From contig JAWQRO010000321.1 in the NCBI GenBank assembly GCA_033557835.1, forward strand, positions 1 to 43,147: a stretch of 43,147 nt of DNA, given 5' to 3'. This document shows, piece by piece, positions 11,309-22,149 of this stretch; the first letter of the stretch is position 1, and the number at the start of each line of letters is the position of its first letter. This DNA comes from Helochares maculicollis. Lineage: Eukaryota; Arthropoda; Insecta; Coleoptera; Hydrophilidae. The notes below the pieces were generated by a model that ran no database searches, had not been told where the DNA came from, and saw nothing but the letters and a program-made list of their open reading frames with translations. Both the position numbers and the translations under genes were made by a program.

Positions 11309-11830
11309 CTAAGTTGTCCAATAAGTTTTGCTATTCGGTAAGAAAAACACAATTTTATGGTTTGAAATACACCTTACTATTTAATAGCCATTGTTAAAAT
11401 GCTTTTGGGACATAGTGCATTGTCCTGATGACAACAGATATTTTTCTCCTGCAAACAGGGTCTTTTTCCCCGAATACTTTTCTTCAGCTAGTTTTACCAC
11501 GTTGAAAGTAAGTTCTGTCGTATTCCAAAAAACTGATGCTAACATCTTATTGGCCGCTTTCTGGACACAAACTCGTTTCGAAGCCGAAGAACCAGGTTTA
11601 CACCGTTTTTTTGCCACATGTATTGATTCAGGATAATGACGAATTGACGCACAAAATCTACTTTATCTTTTTGACTACGGTCTAAATTTTGCTAAGAAAG
11701 TAGCGTTCGAATAGAATTTTGTTCTATTGTTTGCAAATACGGCACCCATAGTGCACGTTGCGTTTTGGCACTTAATACTTCAGTCAAAATATTGCAGTTG
11801 AAGCAAACTTTTACACTTCATCTGAGTATA
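11309..11830 (-). mobile_element. mariner family A, copy A3, internally deleted
   Basis: On the minus strand this is a third copy of the A1/A2 family. The 3' terminal repeat lies at 11309-11330 (CTAAGTTGTCCAATAAGTTTTG on the plus strand), next to a TA at 11307-11308. Base homology to A1 runs from there up to about 11830, covering the part of A1 from about 1330 to 1780. The 5' third, including the start codon and left terminal repeat, is not recognisable; the upper border is uncertain by about 50 bases. Confidence 0.8.
11381..11830 (-). pseudogene. mariner transposase remnant (A3)
   Basis: Matching blocks include IRTLLSQQNLDR.QKDKVDFVRQFV, then KPGSSASKRVCVQKAANKMLASVFW (open from 11617), and, in another frame, KRPCLQEKN followed by HQDNA.CPKS. 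Two internal deletions are visible. One removes the first catalytic Asp with the following WVHHY region. The other joins the FW of FWD directly to the KLKEE region, losing the linker strand. The second Asp (HQDN) survives in a shifted frame. Everything after it, including the third Asp block, is gone, and the 3' untranslated part and terminal repeat follow immediately. The product would be non-functional. Confidence 0.8.
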
Positions 11831-13768
11831 TAAGAACCTCCTTCTCTTTTTGAAACCACGAATTAGTGAAGGATAAAAAAATAATGAATCCAGCAGCTCA
11901 ATACATTTGAAATATCAACTTTATTAAATATAGCAGCAGCAACTCTTTCGTTTCTAGAATCAGCGATTTAAAAAATGCAGATCTATTTTTATTGGATTCT
12001 CAAAAACCAGTAAAACACCTTTTTAATTTAGTCGTAATTTTATTATCTCTAGCGACAACAGTAGACGTCTACATTAGACCACCCCATACGTCATTATGAA
12101 TTCCATAAGTTACTAAATCAGTCATTTATTAAATTATAATAGGATATCGACTATGCTCATATTTTAATATTTTTTTTAGATATGCTTTTCCTTATAAAGT
12201 AGTTTGAATACATATCATTGTAACCAGATTTTTAAGTTCGTTGAAATCACAGAATATTATACGTAATCACTATTTTTGTGTTATATATCAGTCTTTTTAA
12301 ATGAATATGGTTTATTAGTTTAATCGAGTAGCGTAGTTTGTCACAATTTTTAAAAACGTGTTCATGAAGCAATGATATTTGAAATAAATCTTTGAAAACT
12401 ACATTAAATTTTATAATTTTCAACATTATTCCTCGTTGGATACACAAAATCTATTTAGCTAATTTTTGTTCGCTTTAATCTCATATGCTTTGCCGCATAA
12501 ACAGCTATTAAATGAATAATGAATAAATGGCTGCATGGAATATTAAATTTAAATAACAAGTTTAATTAACTTTGTTATTAACCATAATCGCGCACCATGT
12601 GTTAACGTTTTTGTCTGTTTGGTTCTGTATTTCATTGTTTATTCATAATATTTCAGACCGACGTAAAATAACACTCTCTTATTGAATTGTTCATTTTATA
12701 GGAAGCATTAATACAGTTTTATTATACTTTCATGAAATATTCAAAGAATATACTTGATTTTGTTAGTCTCCCATCAATTACGATATTGCAATTCAATTAT
12801 AAAATAATAAATTCAATGGATGTTTAGGTAAAACCCAATTTGTTTGGAAAAGTATTAAGTAAATATGAATAAACTGTTTTTTGTAGTAATGTTTTGAATA
12901 AAAATATTAATAAATTAGTATTTATTTACGGCAAAAATATTTTGATAAAGCAAAACTGGCTATTATCGTTTATTTTTCATTTTTCAATAATGCACTACGG
13001 TTAATAATATTATTTAGTGATTTCTAAACTAAAAATCTATTTTTTTAAATAAAAATATGTTCTCAATCAAAATATCATTTGCTCTCTTTATTATATTTAG
13101 AAAAGTTTCCTATTGAATTGCCCAAACTGCTGGACAATAAAATACAAATATTTAAACGGGTCCCGCATGTCCTTGCCGAATGGAATTGTTAAAACATAAC
13201 AGTTTATTTGTGCAAGAGATTTTGTAGGACTAAATCCTTTGTAGCCGAGAAGAGAAGATTAAAGTGTTTTATTTTTATTGGATTTGAAGCTCTCAATGTT
13301 AGCAAAATAAAATTACATTTCAATCGTAAATAAAGTAAATCACGGTGAATTTTTGCAATGGTAACACAACAAAATCATGTTCAAGTTAACGTGAAGCGTA
13401 GCTTATTTAAGTACTTCATACAACATGCTATTCTTTTGTTACAAAATTAAATAACATTTTAAGCTTATAAAAACCGAATTGATTTGATAAAAAAGGCTTG
13501 TCTGTCACTATTTCAAATCAGGGAATTTTACAAGTAAGATAATTAAATTGATGCGCTTAAAATATAACTTCAGGGAGAATGAATTAGATATATATTTAAT
13601 TTTTTTTACTTATGGTTTGGTATATTAGTTGAGTTGACTGTAATGACAGAATAATTTTCCTGAATATTTTATATTACTAATGGCTTTTAGCTAACTACTG
13701 GTATGGTAGTTGGATTTAAAAGCTATAAAAGCGTAGGATATTAACGTGTATTTTCGATTTTGTTTCAG
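11831..13768. other. noncoding stretch upstream of the plus-strand exon
   Basis: A+T-rich sequence without recognisable genes. If the exon at 13769 is real, an upstream leader exon or promoter of the same gene may lie here or further left. I cannot point to one. Confidence 0.5.
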
Positions 13769-14020
13769 ATAATATCGCAAATGCAGCTCGTATGGAGTAA
13801 ATCACCCAATGCAATGTTTCAAATACACTGAAAAACTAAAAGAAAAATGTGTTAATGTAAAAATAAGTGAAGTTACATTTGCTGTGAACCTTTTGTATAG
13901 TGGAAGTGAAATATTTGTTGAAAAATTATTGTGATAGACATGATATATGCGACATGAGATCAATTGCACCAACTTCACTATGGATAAAAATATTACTTGC
14001 CAGTTTGCTGTTTTCACTAG
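13769..14020 (+). other. candidate exon: leader plus signal peptide
   Basis: This is bounded on the left by a pyrimidine-rich 3' splice site (GATTTTGTTTCAG ending at 13768) and on the right by a donor, CTAG|GTATGT, at 14020/14021. The first 185 bases would be 5' untranslated leader. They contain a 16-codon upstream reading frame (13781-13831) and further short upstream ATGs at 13940 and 13947, which could lower translation. Confidence 0.45.
13954..14020 (+). CDS. signal-peptide-like first coding exon
   Basis: ATG at 13954 opens 22 codons and ends one base into a codon (phase 1) at the GT donor. The peptide MRSIAPTSLWIKILLASLLF, then SL, has a short polar start with Arg and Lys and a hydrophobic core rich in Leu, Ile, Ala and Phe. 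That is the layout of a secretory signal peptide, so the product would be secreted or a membrane protein. The start was chosen because an in-frame TGA lies upstream at 13885-13887 with no in-frame ATG between, and a G sits at -3. An alternative ATG at 13947 in another frame gives a peptide with no signal character. The remaining exons are not identified with confidence; one possible second exon is at 14493-14761. Short phase-1 signal exons are common in insect receptor and immunoglobulin-superfamily genes, but nothing here proves that family. Confidence 0.45.
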
Positions 14021-14492
14021 GTATGTATTAATAAAGACAGGTTTTAACATTTTAGAAACATTTCCCATTTAACATTTTTCGGTACAATTTAAAATAATTA
14101 ATACTATTTACACTTTTAAGGTACACATACTCCGTATTTGCAAAATACAATCATAATTACTTTCCTTTTTACAACATATTTGCTGTGCCAATGTTTTATT
14201 GGAGGTTTTGCATTGAAAATCAATAATTATGTTTACTGTAAGCTAGTAGAAATTTTAATCCTTTTAAGGATACAATCAATTATGATTTGTACGAGATATA
14301 TTTTTTTCACGTCATTTTGTGTAATTACGAAGTTAATTTGTGCTTAATACAAAGGTTTATACCGTACAAAAGAAGAAAAGCTCTGCATACATCAACCTAA
14401 ATTGATCGAAACAGCATACAATTTGATTAAAAGACCATTGAATTTTTATTTCATTCGGATAAAAGTTTCATTTTCAAATAAATATATTTTAG

Positions 14493-14761
14493 TCACGATA
14501 TTGATATCTATATTTATTATATATCGTATCGAAGACAGACACAACACCAAGGCTCAATACCATTGTAAATGGCAGGTACAAGCAATCAATTACTGGAGGC
14601 ATCTCGGTATGTGCAGGAAAAAATATCCCTTTCCTCTTGGAGAAAGTCCAAGCGAAACCTCCGACACAATGTGGAAATTGATAACACGACAAAATGCGTG
14701 GAAACTAATGGATTCGTTATACTGCTGGATATATGTATTCACAATAAGAAAAAAAAATTAA
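14493..14761 (+). CDS. possible second and last exon of a small secreted or membrane protein
   Basis: If 14020 is spliced to the TATTTTAG site at 14491-14492, the frame is kept (phase 1) and runs to TAA at 14759-14761, giving a protein of 111 residues. The inferred mature part starts hydrophobic (TILISIFIIY) and then becomes polar, with three Cys and many Trp, Lys and Arg residues (YHCKWQ, LGMCRKKYPF, SLYCWIY). An AATAAA lies at 14871-14876, about 110 bases past the stop. Bases 14540-14720 are less A+T-rich than their surroundings. Against it are the weak polypyrimidine tract, a second hydrophobic segment straight after the signal peptide, and other open frames on both strands over the same bases. 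I recognise no family. Confidence 0.2.
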
Positions 14762-15567
14762 ATCTGATGCACCAAGCCATCAGTGATCAGTAGAATATAT
14801 TTTTTGTTTGATCGAAAAGTAATGGAAAAGTATTTTTAAATCTGGGATTTAGTTTTCAAAAGCTCTTTTGAATAAAGAAAAAATTATCAATACTGTGGAA
14901 ATTTAACACACTATCTTTACAATTAAGTATTAGTGTTCTTAATTCGGAACATCAAAATAAAATTCGTAGTTTTTACAGAAGCCGTCCACTCACATAAATG
15001 CTTGAATTATAAAATATGTTCTTAAAATCATTATCATATAATTTCATTTCAACTAATACTTTGTTTTTATTTATTTATATGTGTTACAGTGTCTTAGTTG
15101 ACACTCTTTTACTACATAAAATAAAAGGTTGTGGAAAATTAAATTAATGGTTTTCAGGGTAGTTTTCTTAAAACTATTAAATTCGAGCTACAAGACAAAG
15201 TAGAAAATGATGTTTATAATACTAAACTATGTAATAAATTGTCCTGTTATCGCTTTATTTGATTTTCTATATTCCATAATGTCATCGAATCTTTATTTTT
15301 ATGTGAGTTTACGAAGATACAATGAGAATATGCAATTAGAACTTCTCCAAAATCACTAACATTTAACATAACAAAGTCTACTTTGTTGTTTGATTAAGAC
15401 ATAATTTTAATTACTTAACTATGAAATTTATTTTTAGATGTTCGGAACTATGTATTTGTATATTTAGTAGTTGATTTTCCGTTAGTAAAATTTTATTTAA
15501 ACATGGTGAAATATTCTCGCAAAAATTTTATTTTATATGCAAAATGTGAGAGCATTAGAAGCGTGCT

Positions 15568-15605
15568 ACCCTCTTTTAATTTCTCGAAAACGAGGGTGTC
15601 ACCCT
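15568..15605. repeat. nested short palindromes
   Basis: ACCCTC at 15568-15573 pairs with GAGGGT at 15592-15597. The latter overlaps a second palindrome, AGGGTG-T-CACCCT, at 15593-15605, so two alternative hairpins compete for the same bases. Confidence 0.5.
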
Positions 15606-16639
15606 TAGTTTCTATAGGGTCAAAATGCGTGGGGAATAAAATTTTCTAGAAAATTACTGCATTCTACGTACCTGAAAATTAATTAAATCGCTCTGAATAT
15701 ATTTTGAATAAAATATTTAAATTTATTTATTGCATGTTTTAAATATTTATTTGTACTTTAAAGATGGTCCAGCATATAGAACTATTAGGCGCAGATATTT
15801 ATCAAATTATTATTTACGTAATAGAGCAATAATCGAAGCACTAATAACGATAAACTAAAGCAGATATTAAACTAAAGCGGACTAATGCTGCATTTTGTAC
15901 AAGAAATAGTTGTATTTTAGATTAAGCATTTAAAATTTATGTTTCTAGTTCAATGTGTTTTTGCACGTACACATAATTTTAGTTGTCGTGGTAAAACACA
16001 ACATTCTATACAAATCACAACGAGTGTTGTATTCTACAGACATATTTCGATAGTTATAGCACTGCTATTCAACAATAAAATATGGTGGAAATAACTATGT
16101 CTGCTTGTATTTACGTTTTCCAGAGGTTCATATATGTATTGAGAATTTGAAACATAGACGCTGCAAATTGTGACACTTTGTTAATTATAATAAATTCGGA
16201 CTTGACATGAACGTATCTCTAAAAAACGATATGCTGCATACCAATAAATAATGTCTAAATTACCATAGCGCTATAGATATTTGTATGGTAGAAGAGCGGA
16301 AATATTCCAAGGCACGATGTACCCGTTTTGCGGGTCGGATATGTAAACATATACTACAATAATAGGTGTTTCCTTCTCCCTGCTCTTAATAGAAATATTT
16401 CATTGCAGGAGAATAAATGACAGAGGACAATAAATAGTGTTAATTGTTGGAAACCTTAATATTAAGATGAATTTTATTTGTTTTTTGTTGGAATTAAAGA
16501 ATGAGTACAACATAAGCGAATTCATATAACTACACAAATTATTTATTGTATCATATTTTAAGTAAGTAACATGACCCATAGCGCAAATTAATACTTCAAT
16601 AAACTTTGCTTTTTATTCATTCAATATGTAAGGAAAGAT

Positions 16640-17060
16640 GATCACTATTCTGGCAAGAGTGAAACAGAACGGAATATCAAGACTGGGATAAGGAAAATGA
16701 GAAATTATATTAAATAAAAAATAATAATAAGGGCATTGTGAAAATTATCCAGATAAATGAAAAGTTGAGACTGATAAACCATCATACAGTATTGGAAAAT
16801 ATATAGTACATAAATGAATAATTGAGTTAAAAAAGCAAAAGTCAAATAAAACACTCACTATAAAGCTAAGTAAAAAACAGTATAGAATCATAGAAATGAT
16901 GTTAATGTTAAGAAAATCAAAATTGTACTATTAATCTAAGGCGATGGAGAGAAAATAAAAATATGAAGATAATCTATTTAAGGATAGAGAAAATAAAAAG
17001 GAACTAAGCAGATCTGAGATAGATGGAAGCTACAAAATATGATAAATTAAAAAAGTGTCA
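16640..17060 (+). other. A/G-rich (purine-skewed) tract
   Basis: The plus strand is strongly enriched in A and G over about 400 bases, unlike the more even A/T mix around it. No open frame or known repeat explains it. A similar tract lies at 37440-38110. Confidence 0.45.
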
Positions 17061-20000
17061 AAAAATAAGTTGTTAAAATGAATAATTTTAATTTAAAGAA
17101 TATTCATTTTGTTGTTTATTCTTTACTATATTAGGCCAAATGTAATGATACTAAGCGATCATTTGCTACCTGGGCAAAATCATTGTAGACATTTTTTCAC
17201 TTAAAAATTATTAATTTGAAATCCAAGTACGAATACCGTGAATTATTTTATAGACACTTCTACTAAAAACTGACAAAGTAGAAATTAATCATAATTTTGT
17301 TTGGTGATGGACTATCTTAGCATTTCTACGAAATGTTTATCGAAGAAAGATGTTTTTATCTGGATCTCTATAACAAATATTTCCTAACTTATCACCTAAT
17401 ATGGAATTTACAATATAAGGATGGGCTTAGTTTTCTGAATGAAGTTTAATTGTTGATATAATTGACTTAAAAAGTAAAAAAACGTAGATGTAATTGTATA
17501 ATTATCCAAAATTTGTATGTAAAATTTAATATTGACATTAAATACAATATCTAAACATTCTTGTCTCGAAGATAACAAGATATGAAACTGCTGAATAACG
17601 AAATTGAAGCGGCAAAAATTTTATATGATGGAGCAGAAAATATTTGCTCCCCAAGAAATCGAATTATCGAGATAACGGTGAACTTAGTGCATATATGAGG
17701 GTGCTTATATTGTAAAAAAGGAATATTAAATCAAGATAAAATGTAAGCACTAAAGGTAGCAGATTGTTAGCTAGAAGTAAGAGTGAGAAGCTATAAAAAT
17801 CTAGTTAACAAAGTAGGAACATCCGCATGAACGAACGAATGAGGGTAAATAAAGAAGGATACTGAACAAAACGACAGCAGTCATATTTCTATACGACAAA
17901 ATGTTTTAAGGAGATCCATATTAAAATGAACACTTTGGTATCTATTTTATTTAACAGGCAAAATAGACGTTCATTAAAAAAATCGTTGATTTTTATGTTT
18001 TGGCAATTGCATCATATACTTAATAAGCAATAATTTGGCAGAAATGATAAAATAGAAACAAGCCCCGACGAAAGTTTGATAAAATAAGTGCAATCAATCG
18101 TCCAACCGTTCTGAACAATCAAAGTGTCAACTAAAATATCAGTTAACAAGTTATAACCGTAACGAAACGACCTTTATGTGCGTAATTTGACTATGTTCTA
18201 TGTAGTGTGTTCCTTTAAATGCTAAATTTAGTATTATATTAAATTAAATTGTCTTTGTAAATAGATTCGTCCTTAATATTCTATGTTTCTCTTAAGCTAT
18301 CAATTAAAATGTGCCCTAAATTATAAGAAATACAAGAAAGGCAGACTAATGATTATTAATACCAGCAGAAATAATTCGATTATTTGCAAACGTTGCCAAA
18401 ATAGACCAAACAATGAGTAGTAATAATTAATTACCGACTATCTTCCCGAAGTATGGTAAAAATATAAACCAACTGGCTTTTAAAATCAATATAAATACCA
18501 AAACCTCACAATAACGCACTTAAATATCATTTTAGAAGTACTTTTTGGTATATCCACTAACAGTTATTGTTTGTGAATTAATGGTGGTGTTTTTTTAAAT
18601 AAGCCGTTACTTTGTTATATAAAATATAAAAATGCCATTTCTTTTTAAGGTATTTAAAACCAACAAAAACTTTTCCAAACGTAAAATTATACATTGCGAA
18701 AAACTTTGTGCCATATCAGCGCCATCTTATCGCCCAACGGCTGAATAAAGCTCATAACGTAATAAATTCCTATAGCGTAATTTCATACATCTGCTGATAA
18801 TTGGTAGGGTTTCAATCCAATTATACGCAATATTGAACTAAAACAATTTGTCCACAACAACCGACAGTGTCTGAAAGTGATTGTAGCAAAGATAATTAGC
18901 AACTATGTTAGGTTACACTGTAGACAATATGAAAATTATTCAACTCGGATCCAAAAAATCAGCAACAGTGCAAAATTTAAATTAAAATAAATGCAATATT
19001 GACTATAGGCTGAGTTTTGGAGAAATTTAATTCATGTTTAAGAATGGATTTTGTAAAGCTACTACGCACACATGTTTTGCTATACTTTAAAAGGCATATA
19101 AATGATTGCCAATCTGTTTTTTATAAACTGGAACATTTTAAATCAAACAAATTCTATATTGTAGCACACTTTTAAAAAAGCTTGCAAGAGTTTATTAAAC
19201 TACTTATCATTAAATGCGATAGTATATTCAATTTAACTTGACTACATATCTTTAAATTAACATATTGCGAAGTGTGGAAACGTTATCATTGTCATATCAT
19301 AAAATATGAAATTTGTGAGAATGGTGATAGATCAAATCTAGTTTGCTTTATTGCTTGTGTTATTAATTAAACTTAAAAAAGTATATGGTTTGAAATAAGT
19401 GACCATTATCGTATCATTAAAAATTTATTTATCACGTCGAAATTTTGCAAACTAATTTGTGGTCAGCGTACAATATATTTAATTGTATTTTATTTATTTA
19501 TAAAATATAAATACTGTTGTTGTATTTGCCTTTGTTTGGATTAGTTCTATAAATATTATTTTTGTTCATTTTGAAATTACTTGGTTCAGGTACTTTAACA
19601 AGGTTTTCATTATAGTGCGACAAAGAAGCACTTACAAATGGATATGATATTATTACATTCTTGTTTGTTTAGGTGTCTAATGTAGCTTGCAACAATACAA
19701 CTATCTAATCAAAATGGTTTAATTATGACTTAGTCGATTTAATGAGATAATTGTTTATATGTGAGTCCGAATCTATTTTCATTACATTCTTTTATATTTA
19801 AACATTTATTCATCGCTGCCTGGGGTTCACACCTATAGTTTCATGTAATATATAGTGTAACTTAAAATATCTGCTATTAGTTAAATTAAAACTCTTTATA
19901 AAAATGAACGGCTTAAAAAGTGACAAGGCACAATGTTTTGTATAATTGAATGAAAATTGTCCTCTCTTCCAAGATATTCAGAGCTGCCAATATTATTATT

Positions 20001-22149
20001 TAATCTGCAGTTATTTAAACTAATCTGCTATGTATGCAAATCACGGAAATGGCTTTCAGTTGTTCAAATCATCATATAAGAAATTAATTTAGTATATAAG
20101 TCTGCTGCTATTTTAATTAAGAGTCTATATTTGATTTTTCATGTTTAGTCCAACAATAGCAACAATAAATATATCTCAAGAACTAGATCAAGAAATTAGC
20201 TAAGCGTGTTTTAATTTTACTGTTTTTAGGGACAAATTGCAAAGTATATCAAGATTTTGCAAATATTATCGACCGTTGGCTATTTGCAATTCAAACGTGT
20301 AATTACTTATCGGAATCAAAAAGGAAATCACTTGAACGCACGTAATATACTCTGTAAATTCAGTACATACATTTTAAGTGAATTAGGTGTTACACATATT
20401 ACTATAGTGCTCAAAATTGAACTTGTCAAGGCTCAATGACTGTTCCAATGTTAACGGGAAACTGTTTGTTAGCACGCACGAAGTCAACTTTGCATGCTAA
20501 AATCTATTATCATCTGAGACCCTCTTGCTGGGCTAATGGAAAAAACTTGTACGCCGCTCGCACATATTCAAATATACTCTATAGATTTTCAAATCTGGAT
20601 ATTGTGAACTTTTAAAAAATATCAACTGGCTCAGGTCATAATACCTCGTCCATCAAAGTCTCACAGAAAATTGATTAGATTTTTTCAAGAGCCTAAGGGA
20701 TTTCTCCCATGTGTTCGAGAATAAACTTGACAAATTTAGTTTTCGTGAAAATATGCAGCAGTCTACACTTTAGTTTTCGTTTCTTATTGGCCAATTTCTC
20801 ACCATAAACGCATATTTGTGAAAAGTATTTTTCGCTTTTATGTTTTAAATTCATATTATGCACATAGTTTAATGATCTCTAAACTAAATATTTATAATTT
20901 GCATTTTACAAGTATTTGGTTTATTTACATATTGATTACTCGAACCTAAATCGATTATTTGCTCAGATGTGGCCAAATAATTTTCTTAAATTGAAATTTA
21001 CTTTACTTTAAAAATAAATACTTGGTTTTTAAACTATAAATAATAAAAAATGTCTCCACTCAATATTTCCGTATAAATATAGGCTAAGCATAAATATATC
21101 ACAAAAAATTGCACAATTAGTTTGTCAATAAAAAATGAATGTTTCGGAATTAAAAATCAACAATTCTGAAAATTGAGACCTTAATACTTAAAGTAGTAAG
21201 ATTAAAACTTCAACGTTTTAGTTTAAAATACTTGTGCACGTTATCTATACTATTTTACAGAAGTTTATTGTAACTGTTGGATTTTATGAATAGATTAATT
21301 ATATTTTTAAACGTGTATCTGTTATCAGTTTCTTCTTCTTTAAAGTCTAATCTATCGAAAATAATTTGATCTTTTACATTGCTTAAAAATTGTAACAACA
21401 AATGGTCAGTGTTTCAATCTCTAATGTGTGTCATAACAGAGAGACAAATTAAAAACTAAAACCGTATGTTAAATTTTATAATTCCACCTCAAACTTTATA
21501 TACATTATGGTATCTACATCTATAATTATATAAAGGATTCAAGGGCCCTCAACACGTAGAAAATTTTAGATCGAGTATTTTCACGATTTGAACATCTTCT
21601 CTTTACTAAATTCTATTGGAGATAGCTGCTATTACAATATTTGAAAGGTTTTCTTATACTTATATACTATCGATAATGGCGACCATTATTTTTTATTTCT
21701 GTAGCTTTTATTTTCGTCACTTATAGTATACGTTATATTTTATGCTGATTATAAAATTCCAAGTTAGAACGTTCTCATTTGCGAGTTAGCCCTCACAAGT
21801 GCAAAAGTTTATAGAAATATAAAACTTATCTATTGCAGTTTACCTTTAGGATAATTTCAGTAGATTGTAAATAAGAGTCATTAGAATCAAAAATATTTTA
21901 TAGATTAAACCTAAACGCAAAAATATTCTTGAAAAATTCTTGAACAATTTTTAATTTCTTGCATTAATTATAAATACTTAATAAACGACACAATGTATAG
22001 TAATATTAAAAACTTTAAGCACAGCTTTATTATGAAAATCATGAGACTAAAAATTAAATTGCATAATTAATGAACATTAAATAACATTTTGCGTACGGAA
22101 TACATATGTTCTGTAAAGTAGGACATTAAATGACCTTTATATTTAATAG

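Noticed and set aside
11391..11636. Plus-strand frame over copy A3
   Set aside because: It is the antisense shadow of the minus-strand transposase remnant.
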